Source: Microplitis mediator (lineage: Eukaryota; Arthropoda; Insecta; Hymenoptera; Braconidae). Taken from it: a stretch of DNA of 64,000 nt. The notes beneath the pieces are model-generated. The model saw only the letters and a list, made by a program, of their open reading frames with translations, did not search any database and was not told where the DNA came from. Location of the stretch: NCBI RefSeq assembly GCF_029852145.1, contig NC_079972.1:15126986-15190985 (forward strand), given 5' to 3'. Of the stretch, positions 38,358-51,600 are shown one piece after another. The translations under genes were made by a program, and so were the position numbers. The stretch's first letter is position 1. The number at the start of each line of letters is the position of its first letter.

Positions 38358-40239
38358 AATGTGTCGAGTCCGAGGAAGGCTGTCTACGGTGTCGAGAAAA
38401 TTTTTGCGCGAGGTGTGCAGGACTTTTGCACCGCGGAAACTGTGTAGAGACGTGTCCACCAGGTCACATTGCTGACCGATCAACGCGGGCTGAATACATG
38501 GGACGAATATGCCGTGAGACTGGTTACATGTTCGGACTAACAGGCAGCCAAGTCGCCATCCTCGTCGGTATAATATCCGGGGCGACGATATGTATATTTA
38601 TTATTCTATGCGGTGCAATTGTTCTTCATCGTCGCAAGAAGAAGGCCGCAAAATTAATACGGCAATATGAGGACAGGTATTTTTATACTCAGATAAAAAT
38701 TACAATTTCATGTTGACGAGTGATGAATGAACGCGTTTTATTTATTTAAATGTTTTTTCAGTGCCGAGAGGCGAGAATTTCTCAAGCATCTCGCCACATT
38801 GAGAGGAGAAGCCAACACTTTTCTTGCGATGCTCAACGACACGAGGAGACAAGTAAGAGAATTGTATTACTCTGGTAGTAATGGCGATGGTGCTGTTGGT
38901 GTACAAGCTTACAGGTATAATCAATTTTTTTTATTTATTATAATCATTATCATTAATTTTTTTTCTTTTTACGTCGACTCGTTAAATCCTCGTTATCATT
39001 AACAACAACAATAAATATGACATGCAATTTTTTTTTAGACCCGTACTACGTGACCTCGCGAGGATCCTAGTTCTCGTAAATAGAAAAGACGAGGATATAT
39101 ATTTGCCACCAGACGATTGGCAGCGGCTGCTGGCTTGGGCTGAACGTTTGCTGAGACGTTACAAGAAGCACACTTCACCAGAGGTAAACGACCAGGTTAT
39201 TGCTGGTTACGAGACAATTATTAACATTACACATCACTGTTATATACTATATAATAATAATAATAATAACAATAATCACAATTAATATTTTTACTAACAG
39301 TCTTTATCTTTCTCTCTCACGTATTTTCTTTGTTCGCTTGTTCGCACGCCAGTCGATCAGACAGTTTGGTGAGTGTTTCAACACGACACCCCGATGACTT
39401 TATACTATTCATAGGGCGTTTTTCATTAATATTACATCACGCTTAGCTCACTTAAACCTATGTGTTGTTATTAAATCCCTATTGTACTCTATGATCTCAA
39501 ATTTTCCGTCTGATTTTTTTTACTCGATCCTAGAGTAAAAAAATGAATAGAATAATGGAACAAAAGAACAAAAATACTGATGAATAATCGGTCGGTGTTA
39601 TTGTAGGTGGCTCAGCTGGTAACGTTTCTCCAGCAACCGGGACCAGTGAGTCAGCTGACACCAACGTCGCCCCAGCAGATAGCGATAACTCAGGCATCGT
39701 CGCAGGCATATGAGCTAAGATCGACACCGACGAATCTCACGACATTCCAGGCAAATGCGCCGCTAGCGACCTTCCAAGCTAGCGATAAGTCTAGTATAAG
39801 TCCCGCGAGCTCCAGTCTCGGATATATCAAAGACAGTCCAATAGGTTCTAGTTTAGGTCAAAACAGTTGTATTGTCTACAACGACAAATTGAGTCCGTCC
39901 GGTTCCACCGTCGGGCAGACGACGCCCCTGGTCTTTGCTAACCAAAAGCGACGGACCTCATCGTCGACTCACCTGCAGGAGCTCGGGATATCGGCATTTA
40001 ATCATACATATTTACCTGGTAATTTAACGGCTGTGCCGGGTGACAGCAGTGTCTCTTGTGCTGAAACAGAGTGCAATGGTCTCAATCGTGATCTCAATCC
40101 CCAGTGGGAGTTCCAAACCACGATTGAAGCAACTAATTACACGATATTGAATGACTGGGCACCTGGAAGGGACTACCTCATTGACGACTTCACGATTCTC
40201 GGGTTCAGACCGCAGGATGAAATTACCACAGAGTTATGA
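38358..40239 (+). CDS. Unrecognised single-pass membrane protein, Cys-rich ectodomain (exons 2-5)
   Basis: Four exons with matching phases: 38358-38676, 38762-38914, 39039-39183 and 39607-40239, encoding about 416 residues. A short ectodomain has a furin-like Cys pattern (Cys-Leu-Arg-Cys, Cys-Ala-Arg-Cys, then Cys-Val-Glu-Thr-Cys-Pro-Pro-Gly). A hydrophobic helix of about 25 residues (Val-Ala-Ile-Leu-Val-Gly to Gly-Ala-Ile-Val-Leu) follows, with a His-Arg-Arg-Lys-Lys-Lys stop-transfer signal. The cytoplasmic tail starts with a helical, charged region containing DDWQRLLAWAERLLRRYKK, then a long Ser/Thr/Gln-rich part, and ends with a Trp/Tyr-rich segment that looks conserved. The topology should be N-out and type I, so a signal peptide exon upstream is expected. 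I do not recognise the family; a receptor or adaptor is plausible. The Cys-rich part is too short to call a TNF-receptor or EGF-receptor homologue. Confidence 0.8.
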
Positions 40240-41843
40240 TACCAATTATTATTATTATTTTAATTATTATTACAATTAAATATAAATAATTTAAGATGCA
40301 TTTCTATTAAATTATTTTATTTTCATTTATGAAATAACATTTTTTTTCTACAACTTATTTTTTAAATATTTATTTTTAAGTCACGCATAAATTATTGACT
40401 GAGATAAAAAGAAAAAAAATAAACAATTGTAACTGTAGATAAATTTTTGTAAACAAACCAAATTGTATAATTTTTTTATTATTTTATCGTTATCGAAAAT
40501 TGTTATTACATAATTAGTTATTGTCAATTACTATCGGCGTCTGCAATCTGCGCTAGTCAGCGTTAAAAATGTAAAGAAAAAATTTATTTATACTTTTGAT
40601 GTAAATAAAAATAAAAATACGAGAGAATAATAAAAGAAAAAAAAATAAGAAAACCCAGTGGATTTAAAAAGAATGAGAGATTTTAAAAAATAGTATTGCA
40701 GAATTAAAAGTACATAGATGTAATAATTAAATATTATTAAGACTTTTATTGAGTCTGACTGTACAAATTCATGTAAATAAATAGATAAGAACAAAGTAAT
40801 TTTAAATATATAAATATATATATATAATATATGCGTACAATCTTTATAAAAATTATTTATTTCACCAAATAAATGCCTTGTCTTGAATTTAAATCTAGCG
40901 GTTTAAAATTCCCGCGTAATTTAAAAGTAAGTCAAATCAAAACCGCGGTATCCGGATGCGCGCGCACTCAAAGTCCCCGCCCGCCTTGTCCCGCCGTATT
41001 CGTCACATCCAATAATTAAAACAAAGATAAGCAATTAATTTGTCATAAAAATTAGTGAAATTCGACTCATCCAAGTTAGTTTCGTTTTATTTAATTGTAG
41101 TATCAAAAAAAAAACGTAATCAGTGAAGTAATCAATCGTAATTTAAAAAAAAAGTATCGACATCGGCAGTGCGATCTGCGCAACCGGCCATAGTGTCAGC
41201 GGGGAAGTGCGAGGAACAGCCATGACAGTAGTAATATTTTCAGTAAACTCATTGGTGTGCTCCTTTAAATAAATAATAATTATTGTCGTAACCCAGAGCC
41301 CGTGGGCATCAGGAACCACCATCTAGTCTGGTAATTATCATAACCCATTTAAATAATAATAGTTATAGGAGTACCGATAAAAAATTATATATATAAATAT
41401 AAATAGTGAAGACGGGCAACAGTTGCGTGGCCATTATTGTGCTGGATTAAATTTTGTAGGATACCCAGCGCCCAGCGGTGGTGAGACGTCGAGAGTTTCC
41501 TTAAAAGAGTGAGAGTAATAGTAAGAGTGTGAGGACCAGGAGCTCGAGCGAGAGCGAGACGGAGAGATTGATCGTTCGGGTACATATTATATACTATATA
41601 CATCATATTGTTAAGTAAAATGGAGTAACAAGGAAGGGGATAACATCATATATATGTATATGTATATATAAAAAGAGTTGAGACGCGTCCTCTGCCCCTC
41701 TTGCGTCGGGACGCGCCGTTGAGCTCGCAGCTCCTCTATTCTGTAATACTAAGTGTGTATACAGTCGACAGTAGGAATATATAATATATATCTTCTCGGT
41801 ATACCATCGGCACGGGGTACAAGACTCGTAACCAGAGAGCAAG
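40240..41843. other. 3'UTR of the membrane protein gene and crol promoter/leader
   Basis: AATAAA-type signals follow the TGA (for example near 40418 and 40605). From about 40900 the DNA becomes GC-richer (CGCGCGC near 40960) and then contains purine-rich stretches (AGAGCGAGAC near 41550), in keeping with a promoter and 5'UTR for the crol transcript. No TATA box or start site can be assigned with confidence. Confidence 0.45.
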
Positions 41844-41882
41844 ATGCAAGAACCCACGTTAAACTACGGCACCTTACACCAC
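41844..41882 (+). other. crol: crol 5' leader exon end with ATG and 13 open codons (uORF or alternative start)
   Basis: An ATG at 41844 opens 13 codons (Met-Gln-Glu-Pro-Thr-Leu-Asn-Tyr) and runs exactly to a CAC|GTGAGT donor in phase 0. Spliced to the exon at 42696 it reads only three more codons before TGA and acts as an upstream ORF. Spliced instead to 43541, also phase 0, it would replace the first 17 residues of crol with a different 13-residue N-terminus. Both outcomes are allowed by the sequence. Confidence 0.5.
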
Positions 41883-42750
41883 GTGAGTGAACATTTTTAA
41901 AACCCGACAGCTAGCTCAGGAACTGCCTGACTATCACCAGCACTTTAATCCTTTTTTTAAAATCACTATTCTCTATCATCATCATCGTCGTCGTCGTCGT
42001 CTTCGTCATCGCAGTTTAACATTTGTACGTAAGTCCACCCGTAGCAACCGTCCATCTTGTTGGCCCCTTGTCCTCGTTCCACGACTCGCTCGCGATAATT
42101 TACGCGTCATATGTGCGAGCAATAACTCCTGGTGGACGTAATACAGGCGTGTCCTTGGATATTTAAAAATAATAATAATAATATACTGGTACAGCCTTGT
42201 TATCATACTTAATATACATATATTTACATGGATATAATAAGTACGTAGTAAAGTAAGTGTTGTAATAATTGTTGTTAAATTATCGGGAATCGGGAGTGCC
42301 GTGGATTTAAATCCAACATTCTGTCCGTGTAATTTAGGCCTTTGTCGCTCTGACGATGACTCACGGTCTTGCTCTGGAAGCGGTGATTATTTATTTACAA
42401 TTATTGATTTTTACAGATTTTAATTAAACATTTAAATCCGATGGTGATTGCGACCTAGTGTCAATGCGATTCAAAAATTAAACCGATTGTCACTAAGATT
42501 TTACGGATTGTTTTGAGGTTAAATTCATCTTACAGTGGAAGAAAATCACTCTTATCATATTTAAATCCGTGATTTATTGCTGTTTATATTTTTTTTCTAC
42601 TTAAGTTTGTTGCTTTAATTAATTACTTGACAAGTATTGTTATGCAACACTGATGTCTTTGTGTGAATAATTGATTTATTTTCTGTTAATTACAGGATGA
42701 AAAATGACGAGTACCAAAAGAGATTTATGTGGGCTCTTTATTGAACAAAG

Positions 42751-44757
42751 ATGAACAGTGAACAGCATGCACTGCCAGCGACCACGCAGGCACAGCAAGA
42801 GGTAAGGACTGAAAATAAACTTATTCATTACCAGACTCTTCCCAAACTACAAATGCGCTATTTATTTATTTTTTATTTATTATTTTATTATTTTGTTTTG
42901 TTCATCTATTTGGCCTGATGAATAAACTTGTTATTAAATCTTTAGCTTTTAGTATTTTTTTAAATATTTAAATGTCACAAACAAAGCAATGGTTCATTTT
43001 TCATTGCTGCGAATGTTTGTTGCTTTTTTAAATAATTCTTAAAGTTTATTATTATATTTTTATTTAATGTACGAGTAAGTGTTGCTGCAAGCGGCGAATG
43101 ATTTTTTTTAGCTGATACATGTAATCTACTTTAAATAATTACTCAATTTATATTCAATGTGTAGTTGATTAAACTTTTACTGCTTGAGATTTTTTTTTTT
43201 TTTAATTAAACGTCTAAATTGACCTAGTGATACGTTAAGTAGAATTGCACTCATAAAATGTCTCGGAAAAAAAAAAATAACAGTCATCTAGCTTCAAGTA
43301 TCAGCAAACAATGTCAACATGTAGATTTGTAAACTGCGAGTATGAAGTGCTCGAGAAGAGAAAATATGAAAAGTTAAATGGAAACAAAAAGACAAAACAA
43401 AATAAAATAGAATAACAAAAAAAAAAAAAAGAGACCGATGATCTCCGGAAGTCGGCGCATTTGTTGATTGGAGCTGGCCCGTTGCATGCGCACTGCATGC
43501 CACCTAAATGTTGTACAAATGTTGGAATGTATATTGGTAGGAAGTAAACGCGGGTCAAAGCAGTCGCCCTTCTTATCCGGGTGGTTTGGCTGCCGCCACG
43601 AGTGTCGGGAATGTAGGGAGTACAGTCCCGCACTCGTCCGCGGACCTGCGTGTAGGTACAGCTGTAGCGTTAGCCGCCGCCTCCTCGCTAACTCCGGCAA
43701 AATTCTGGTTCCTCAATTTCTTTCCTGGATCACTACCTGGATCACTACCCCAGGTGTCGGTCTCTCACCATCATCATAACTTCCGGAGTGCCGGAGGAGC
43801 TGGAGGTGGTGGATCTGTTGGTGTCGGTGGACCACCTTCTTCTTCTTCCTCAAAAGAAGGATCTTCATTGTCTCAAGAAATGGCCTTGGCTACTAATTCA
43901 CACCACCAGACAACGTCTTCGCACCATCACCACTCACCTGCGGTTAGCACCAGCGGCCATCATACTTCCCTACAGTCTACCGCTCAGGTTTGTTTGTGTA
44001 GATTGCACGAAATTTTATTATTATTATTTGTTTAGTTATTTTTTGCTCGCACCGCTGAATCATTAGTTTGTTATCTAAAGTAAAGAGTGTTTAATTTATG
44101 TATAACTATTTGTTTAAATTTATAGATACATAGTTAACAATTGAGCATATGTCATGTTCATACAATAGATCTTTTATTATTTGCATGACTAAAGTTGTAG
44201 AAACATGTAGAAAATTTTAAAATAATAAAATCCTAAGAACTTTTCTGTGAGCGTCTAACTGTAGCATGACTTACGTTTGCTATTAGCTCATTAATAAAAA
44301 TAACAAATATATTTTTTACCATAGCGCCATGCCAACTAAAACCATTTAACGCTATCGACTTGCGATATAGAAATTTCCAACAGTTATTGACTCGTATATT
44401 TTTATGTAGATTCCAGTCTCTCTTCCTGGTCTCAATCTAGACGGCTCTCATATCCCGAGTCATCTTCAGGCAGCCCACGCTCAGATGCAGCAGCAAATGC
44501 AATCTCAGCAGCAACAGCTGCACCAATCGCAGCAGCAGTCCCATCATCAGATGCAGAATCACCAGAACCCCTCAAACACTGGACAGAATGCACAGAACCA
44601 ATCGGCTCAAAGGGACGACAATAAGATTAAGGACGAGGGCGGCAGCTGTACGACCGAGCGATGCAGTGATAGCCAGGTGCACTGTCAGGTACAATGTGAT
44701 CTTCAGCTTCAACAGCCACAAGATTTACAACAGAGTATGATGCAGCAGCAGCAACAG

Positions 44758-44795
<38 letters not shown>

Positions 44796-47700
44796 ACAAC
44801 AACAACAACAACAGCAGCAGCAGCAACAACAACAGCAGCAAATTGGAGTTAACATCAGTGGGAATCCCGGGACGGACAATGGCAACCAAAATAACCCAGA
44901 AAAACCCGAGAAGGAAAAAGAATTGCGACAACTTAATATGACACAGTAAATATTTCTTTAAAATGTTGTTTGTTAAAATGAATATTAAGTAGCCAGCACA
45001 AGTTTTATGATGTTAATTTATTTATTTCAAGGTTTCAAGTACCAGAGTTAAAAGCTGGAAGCCACATGATGGATGTCAGAACAGCAGATGGATCATTAGT
45101 TAAAATAAGCGCGGGTAATGAGCAAGACCTTGCTAAAACTCTTAACGTTGAGATGGTTCAAAATATGTACAAGGTAATTTAAACGACTGGCAATGAGTGT
45201 AAAAAATGATAAAAAAAAAAAGATTAAACCCTGATAAATATATTTATATATGTTAACATGTAGGTTAATGTCGAGGATATAAATCAACTGCTGGCCTATC
45301 ACGAAGTGTTTGGTAAACTGCAGAGTGAAATAGCCGCCGGGACAACTTTAGTTGGAGGGACAGTGCCGACCCAAACTGTTACCACTATTCAAAACGGGAC
45401 ACCGCTAGCACAACAAGTCCAGCTTAATAAATTTGACATTACCAAGAGCGACGGTGAGGCAACACCTGGACCCAGCGCCTCGCCCGTATCCGTCGGTAGC
45501 CATGCCTGCGAAGTCTGCGGCAAGATTTTCCAGTTTCGGTATCAGCTGATAGTGCATCGCCGTTACCACACCGAGCGAAAGCCGTTTACTTGTCAGGTTT
45601 GCGGCAAAGCATTTTCAAATGCAAATGATCTGACGCGTCACGGCAAGTGCCATCTTGGTGGGTCAATGTTTACTTGCGCCGTCTGCTTCCACGTGTTTGC
45701 CAACGCTCCGTCTCTCGAACGGCATATGAAACGTCACGCCACTGATAAACCCTACAACTGTACCGTTTGCGGCAAAAGTTTCGCTAGAAAAGAACATCTG
45801 GATAATCACACGCGCTGTCACACGGGCGAAACACCTTACAGGTATTTTTTACTTCCCTAAAGTAAATATACTTAGATAATTAAGTGTACCACCAGTAATT
45901 ATACAACACTGATGGCGATGGTGATGATGATAATGATAATGATAATTAAATAATTTCCAGATGTCAATACTGCGCAAAGACCTTCACGCGTAAAGAACAC
46001 ATGGTGAACCACGTGAGAAAACATACCGGTGAAACTCCACATCGGTGTGACATCTGCAAGAAAAGTTTTACTCGTAAAGAACATTTTATGAATCACGTAA
46101 TGTGGCATACTGGTGAGACACCTCATCATTGTCAGATGTGCGGCAAAAAGTACACTCGTAAAGAACACTTGGCAAATCACATGCGTTCACACACCAATGA
46201 TACGCCCTTCCGCTGCGAAATTTGCGGTAAGTCGCTAATCATATCCCATCCTTATTATGGCCTACCAAAGTTATTAATAGTCGTTTGATTGCCTTTTACG
46301 CCGTAATTAGGCTCAGACTATTATGATCAATATTTATGTCTACAGCTGACAGAACACAATTACGTACATACAATACATATATTATGTACTCTTTCAATTG
46401 AATTTATCAAGCTGTCACCCAGACGGATGATTCCATTCGTTAAATTAATTAACTGATTATTTAATAATATTTTATTTTAAAAAAGTCAAGAAGACGGAAA
46501 CTCATTATCAAGGTAGTGGGCGCTAGTGCGACCAGTGTTGTCATTTAACTTTTTAGGAGCTAAATACATAAATTATCAACAGTACAAATGCACCCACCCA
46601 TTGCAATACAAGTGGGTGTAAAGACGCGTTGAAATAAAATACGCGAGAATTGATCGCGCATCGCGGGTAACCGCCCCCTTGAATTTGCGGGTCGCGCGCA
46701 TTTCATTCCAACAAGACATTATCAGCACCACCACCTCCCCGATATTTCTGTCTTTCAGCGACCCCCAGATATCGAGGTGCCTTCGTCTTCGTGACTCACT
46801 CAACCGCGTCTTCCTAAAATATATTTGTTATTGTTTTTTTTTTTTTTTTCGATACTCAAACAAAAATTTATCTGTTTATTTTTCGCGGTAAAAATTTAAA
46901 TTTTATTTTTGTTATCTGCTAAGACAATTGTTTTGTTGTTTTTTAAAATTATTATCAAATGACATATTACTTTGTTAATCTCAGTGGTTAGTAAACTTTT
47001 AAATTTATGTATAGTTTTTTTTATCATTTAATTTTTTTGGGGCTATCAGTTTCGGGCAGTTCCGTTCGAATTATCATTTCCTGGTTCACTGTAGCGTAAA
47101 CAATTTAGTCATTTGATCCAGGTCATATAATATTGTTCTATTAAGTCGTACTAAATCGATCTTTAATACAATTGGGTAGTACGCAACCAACCATTAAATA
47201 AAAATGTACATTTTTATTTTTAAAAAATTGATTGTAGTTTTTAATCATCCGCGTGACTTGGCATTTTATAAAAAAAAAAATTTTTTTTCTCTATTTTAAT
47301 AATTATTGTTATTATTTTTTTTATTTTTTCCAGTGAAAATGATTTATATATTTTTATTTATGATAAAATAGGCAAGTCGTTCACGAGGAAGGAACATTTT
47401 ACGAACCACATAATGTGGCACACGGGCGAGACACCTCATCGGTGTGACTTTTGTTCTAAAACATTCACACGAAAGGAACATTTATTGAATCATGTACGTC
47501 AGCACACGGGTGAGTCTCCGCATAGATGCGGCTTCTGCTCTAAATCATTTACCAGAAAGGAACATCTTGTCAACCACATTCGTCAGCATACCGGTGAGAA
47601 TATTATTAGCAAATAATAATTTAGATGTTAAGTACAACAGTAAATGATATTGTTAATATTTAACAGGTGAAACTCCATTCCGTTGTCAGTACTGTCCAAA

Positions 47701-48609
47701 AGCTTTCACGCGTAAAGACCATCTGGTTAATCACGTAAGACAGCACACGGGTGAGTCACCGCACAAGTGCCAGTACTGCACCAAGTCCTTCACGCGCAAG
47801 GAGCATTTGACAAATCACGTACGTCAACATACTGGCGAGTCACCTCATCGATGTCACTTTTGCTCTAAATCATTCACACGCAAAGAGCATTTGACGAATC
47901 ACGTCAGAATCCACACCGGCGAGTCACCGCACAGATGCGAGTTTTGCCAGCGAACCTTCACGAGAAAGGAACATCTCAACAATCATTTACGACAGCATAC
48001 TGGCGACTCGTCTCATTGTTGCAATGTCTGCGCTAAACCATTTACTCGCAAGGTAAATAAATAATTCGATAAAAAAATTATTAAATAAATTTGAAGGAAA
48101 TAAATAATAATAATAATAAAATAAATTAACAGGAGCACCTGGTAAATCACATGCGCTGTCACACCGGTGAACGTCCATTCGTCTGTACCGAGTGCGGCAA
48201 AAGCTTCCCCTTAAAAGGCAACTTGCTCTTCCACATGCGGTCACACAACAAAGGCAGCAACGCTGAGCGTCCTTTCCGCTGCGACCTTTGCCCGAAAGAT
48301 TTCATGTGCAAAGGCCACTTGGTTTCTCACCGACGTTCACACTCAGACGAGCGGCCTCACAGTTGTCCTGACTGCGGCAAGACCTTCGTCGAGAAAGGCA
48401 ACATGCTGAGACACTTGAGAAAACACGCAGCCGAGGGCCCGCCGACCCAAGTTACCACTCCGTCAGCGATTCCCCAACCAGGTGTGCTACCGATACCCAC
48501 AGCAGCGGCTGTTCTTGTCGGGCATCCTCTTGCTCCACCCGCGCCTCCAGTTGTTCCCCAGCACACCGTTGTCGTACCAACCCCACCGGGCGTTCTTACA
48601 TCGTATTGA
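42751..48609 (+). CDS. crol: Crooked legs (crol)-type C2H2 zinc-finger protein, 18 fingers (1034 aa)
   Basis: Nine coding exons: 42751-42801, 43541-43987, 44410-44945, 45032-45173, 45264-45841, 45961-46226, 47372-47593, 47667-48052 and 48133-48609. Every junction is GT-AG with matching phase. The N-terminal 390 residues are Gly/Ser/His- and Gln-rich, with 33 consecutive Gln (278-310), then a conserved-looking block (DVRTADGSLVKISAG). Eighteen C2H2 fingers fill residues 474-974 with TGE-type linkers, many HTGETPHRC. Fingers 4-15 all have an RKEH or RKDH helix with Asn at +6, the hallmark of crol. A Pro/Val-rich tail of 60 residues follows. In Drosophila, crol is an ecdysone-responsive nuclear regulator needed for leg and wing morphogenesis; here the role is by homology. 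Finger 8 is split by a 1.1-kb intron after its second Cys. The leader has upstream ORFs; the TGA of one overlaps the chosen ATG as ATGA. Confidence 0.93.
44743..44841 (+). repeat. In-frame CAG/CAA tract encoding 33 Gln in crol
   Basis: Thirty-three consecutive glutamine codons, mixed CAG and CAA, within exon 3 of crol. The mixture interrupts pure CAG runs and should make it more stable than an uninterrupted triplet repeat. Flanking exon sequence is also Gln-rich. The poly-Leu frame on the other strand is an artefact of this tract. Confidence 0.95.
46500..46850. promoter_or_regulatory. GC-rich island inside the crol zinc-finger intron
   Basis: Within the 46227-47371 intron the DNA turns GC-rich for about 300 bp, with CCACCCATTG and AAGTGGGTG arms that can form a hairpin (46590-46620), then CGCGCATCGCGGG and GCGGGTCGCGCGC. 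It is very different from the AT-rich intron on either side. It could be an internal promoter for a truncated crol isoform or an enhancer. Nothing here is coding by my reading. Confidence 0.3.
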
Positions 48610-51600
48610 ATGGACCAATCGGCGAGCAATGATAAGCCAATCGGATCAAACATTACGAATTTAAATGAGAATAATAATATTAATACTAATAATAATAATA
48701 ATAATATTAATAATATTAATGATAATGATAATACTAATAATAATAGTGATTATTCTCTCGAGAAATTTGTTAATCATTTTATGATTTATCAGCACATCAG
48801 TTGATAAACAAAAAATATATGACGCATTGATTAGTTATTGTTTGTAAGAAAACGACTAAGATTTGACGATTTGAATTTGGCGGCTATCGCGATTAATTGC
48901 AAACAACCAGCATAAAAAGTTGAGTTAATAATTAATGAAACTTGACTTTTTTTCCAATCAACATATATATTATTATTATTGTAAACTAAGTGGTTAAATA
49001 TTTTATTATCATAATTATGTTTCTTTCTTTATTTTTTCCATAAAAGATAAAGAAAGCGACTTAGTAATGTCTTATTAATTTAAAATTTATTTTTTATCTT
49101 GTTAAAATAGTTTATATATATCTATATATACATAAATACATATGTGTGATGAAAGAAGAATGGGATGAGATGAGTGTAGATAAAGTGTAAGCCACCATCT
49201 GTTAAATTAGACGCTAAAAGAGTTTAATTTAAGTGATTTTAGCTGTTATACGTCCGAGTGCAATATTATTCGGCTGCTTACGTGTACTAAAGCTGGTTAA
49301 TAGAGTCATCCACCTGCGAATTTTTAATCTATCGTTCATAAACAAACTATTGTTTGCTATATTTTAATTGTTTTAAACAATACTTTGTTCTTTCTTTTTT
49401 AAATGCTAGTGAAAAGCGCAGAGGGGTCACGTATTTTATATTAGAACATAAAGATTTATGTTAAAACTATAAATATATATAAATATAAATATAAGCGCAA
49501 GTGTATGTGCTGTGTCATTGAGATAAAAGGATTCTTCCTTTTGTTTATAAATAAAATTGACGCTAATAAAAGTTGGATTTATAATTAAAAAGCTTTAGTT
49601 ACATGTCAGGCATGTGAGCGTCGCAATTGTGTATCATAAACATATATTAGGATAAATTAAAATTAAAATTTAAGTATACATATATTTATGTATTATATAT
49701 TAAATATAAATTTTAATTAACCTGTGCTTGCACACATTAGTTACACAATTATTATTATTATTATAATTTAGTCACGGAAGGGATTTATAAAGTTTATTTT
49801 ACGTGTCATTTTTTTCAACGGGCCTCAATTACCCAGTTAGAATTATATAGATTAATATGGATTATTATATATAATTAAAATAATAATATTAAACGTTAGT
49901 GTGTGAGCAATATAAATGTATCAACACGTACTATAAATATATACAATTAACCAAATAATAATGACATGATAAAACGAGTAAAAATATTCAAATTATACGA
50001 CAACTTCTTTTGTATAAAAATTAAATAACCACAATAAATATATACATATATATGTATATATTATTGATAGTATGATAAAGAAAATGTAATGTCGCATTGA
50101 AAAATATGTAAGCGAAATAAAAATGCCAACAAATCAAAGCGCAGGTTGCTAATATATACCGTACATATATAAATATATGCATGTATATGAATTAATATAT
50201 ATTAGGGGTATATATATAATATATATTATTCAAATTATATTTGAAAAATTACAAATTATATGTGAATGTAGCAGACATCAGATAAATTTAAAATTATGAG
50301 TAAATCGAGTAAATAATTAATAAAATTAAATTAAAAAAAAATGCGCATTTAAAAAATTTTGAAATTGATACGCGCATTTTTTGTAAAAAGTATTTTTTTA
50401 ATTATTAGCCCGATTAATTTATAATTTTAAATTCGTCTGATGTCTGATTTATATTCGATTCGATTGATTCGAGTACAATTCGTACATTCTAATATATATA
50501 TGTATATATATTTGTGTGCGGTATATATTATGTAAATGTGTAAGATTGAAAGAGAAAAATATCCATCGTTAAATGGTTAAAAAAAAAAATAGTAATAATA
50601 ATAATAGTCTAGAAAGAAAATCTCTGAAGTCACGCGATGAGCGTTTTATATTAAATTTAAAAATATTATTCAGATTGAGATATTGTCCGTCACCTGCGAA
50701 TACACAAGCACACACTAAAGATAAATTTAAAAAAAAAGTAAAATAACTAGATGTCTCCTGATGTAGACTTTATCTACTATACTAAGATAACAAAAATAAA
50801 ACTAATTATTAATCTAACTAATAATAATAATAAACGAATAGAATTAATGTTTATATTAAATATAACAATATATGTTATAAAATGTAAAATCAAGTTTGTT
50901 TCTTGCTTTTAGATATGAGTTTGTGCTTGTCTAAATGAGTTTTATTTGGATTATTAATTAGTTATAAAATAAAGTGTAGAGGAAAAAAAAATCAAATTTA
51001 AATTTAAATTATTAATTCTTTGCAAGACGAAGCGAATTTATAAATTGTTTGTTAACAATGGAACAAATGTGTGTTGTTTTTTTTTATTTTTTATTTTATT
51101 TATTATTGATTTTAAAAAATATTTTCTTTGTCTGTAGAGGGTCGCGCTTCGGCTTGGAGAGAAACAGGGTGATGGAAATTAAAACAAAATATAAAACAAT
51201 GTAAAAAAAAAGTAAACATAATTGATATGATTTACCCTTAAATAGAACTAGAAATTAATATGTATAGAATTTTATTATGCACCATTGTAATATTATGTAT
51301 CAAATAAGAAAAAATTGTGACGCAATATACACTGGTGTTATGTTAAATGTGAAAAAAAGTGTATCATGTTTCATTTCCTTAAAATACATTTAATTAAACC
51401 TGAACAAAATTATAATTGATTCTGCTCCACTATCCACGTCCAGATGGATAAATATTTTGGGTAGATCTCATTGAAACAAAATTATCTTTATGAACATTCC
51501 GTTACAGAGTTTGATTACCTAAAATACTGATAAGAAGTGACTTTTAAGATGGATCCCCTTCACACATGATTTCGCAATTTATGACTGATTATTTGAGGAC

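Noticed and set aside
44725..44931. Poly-Leu frame on the minus strand
   Set aside because: It is the complement of the crol CAG/CAA tract.
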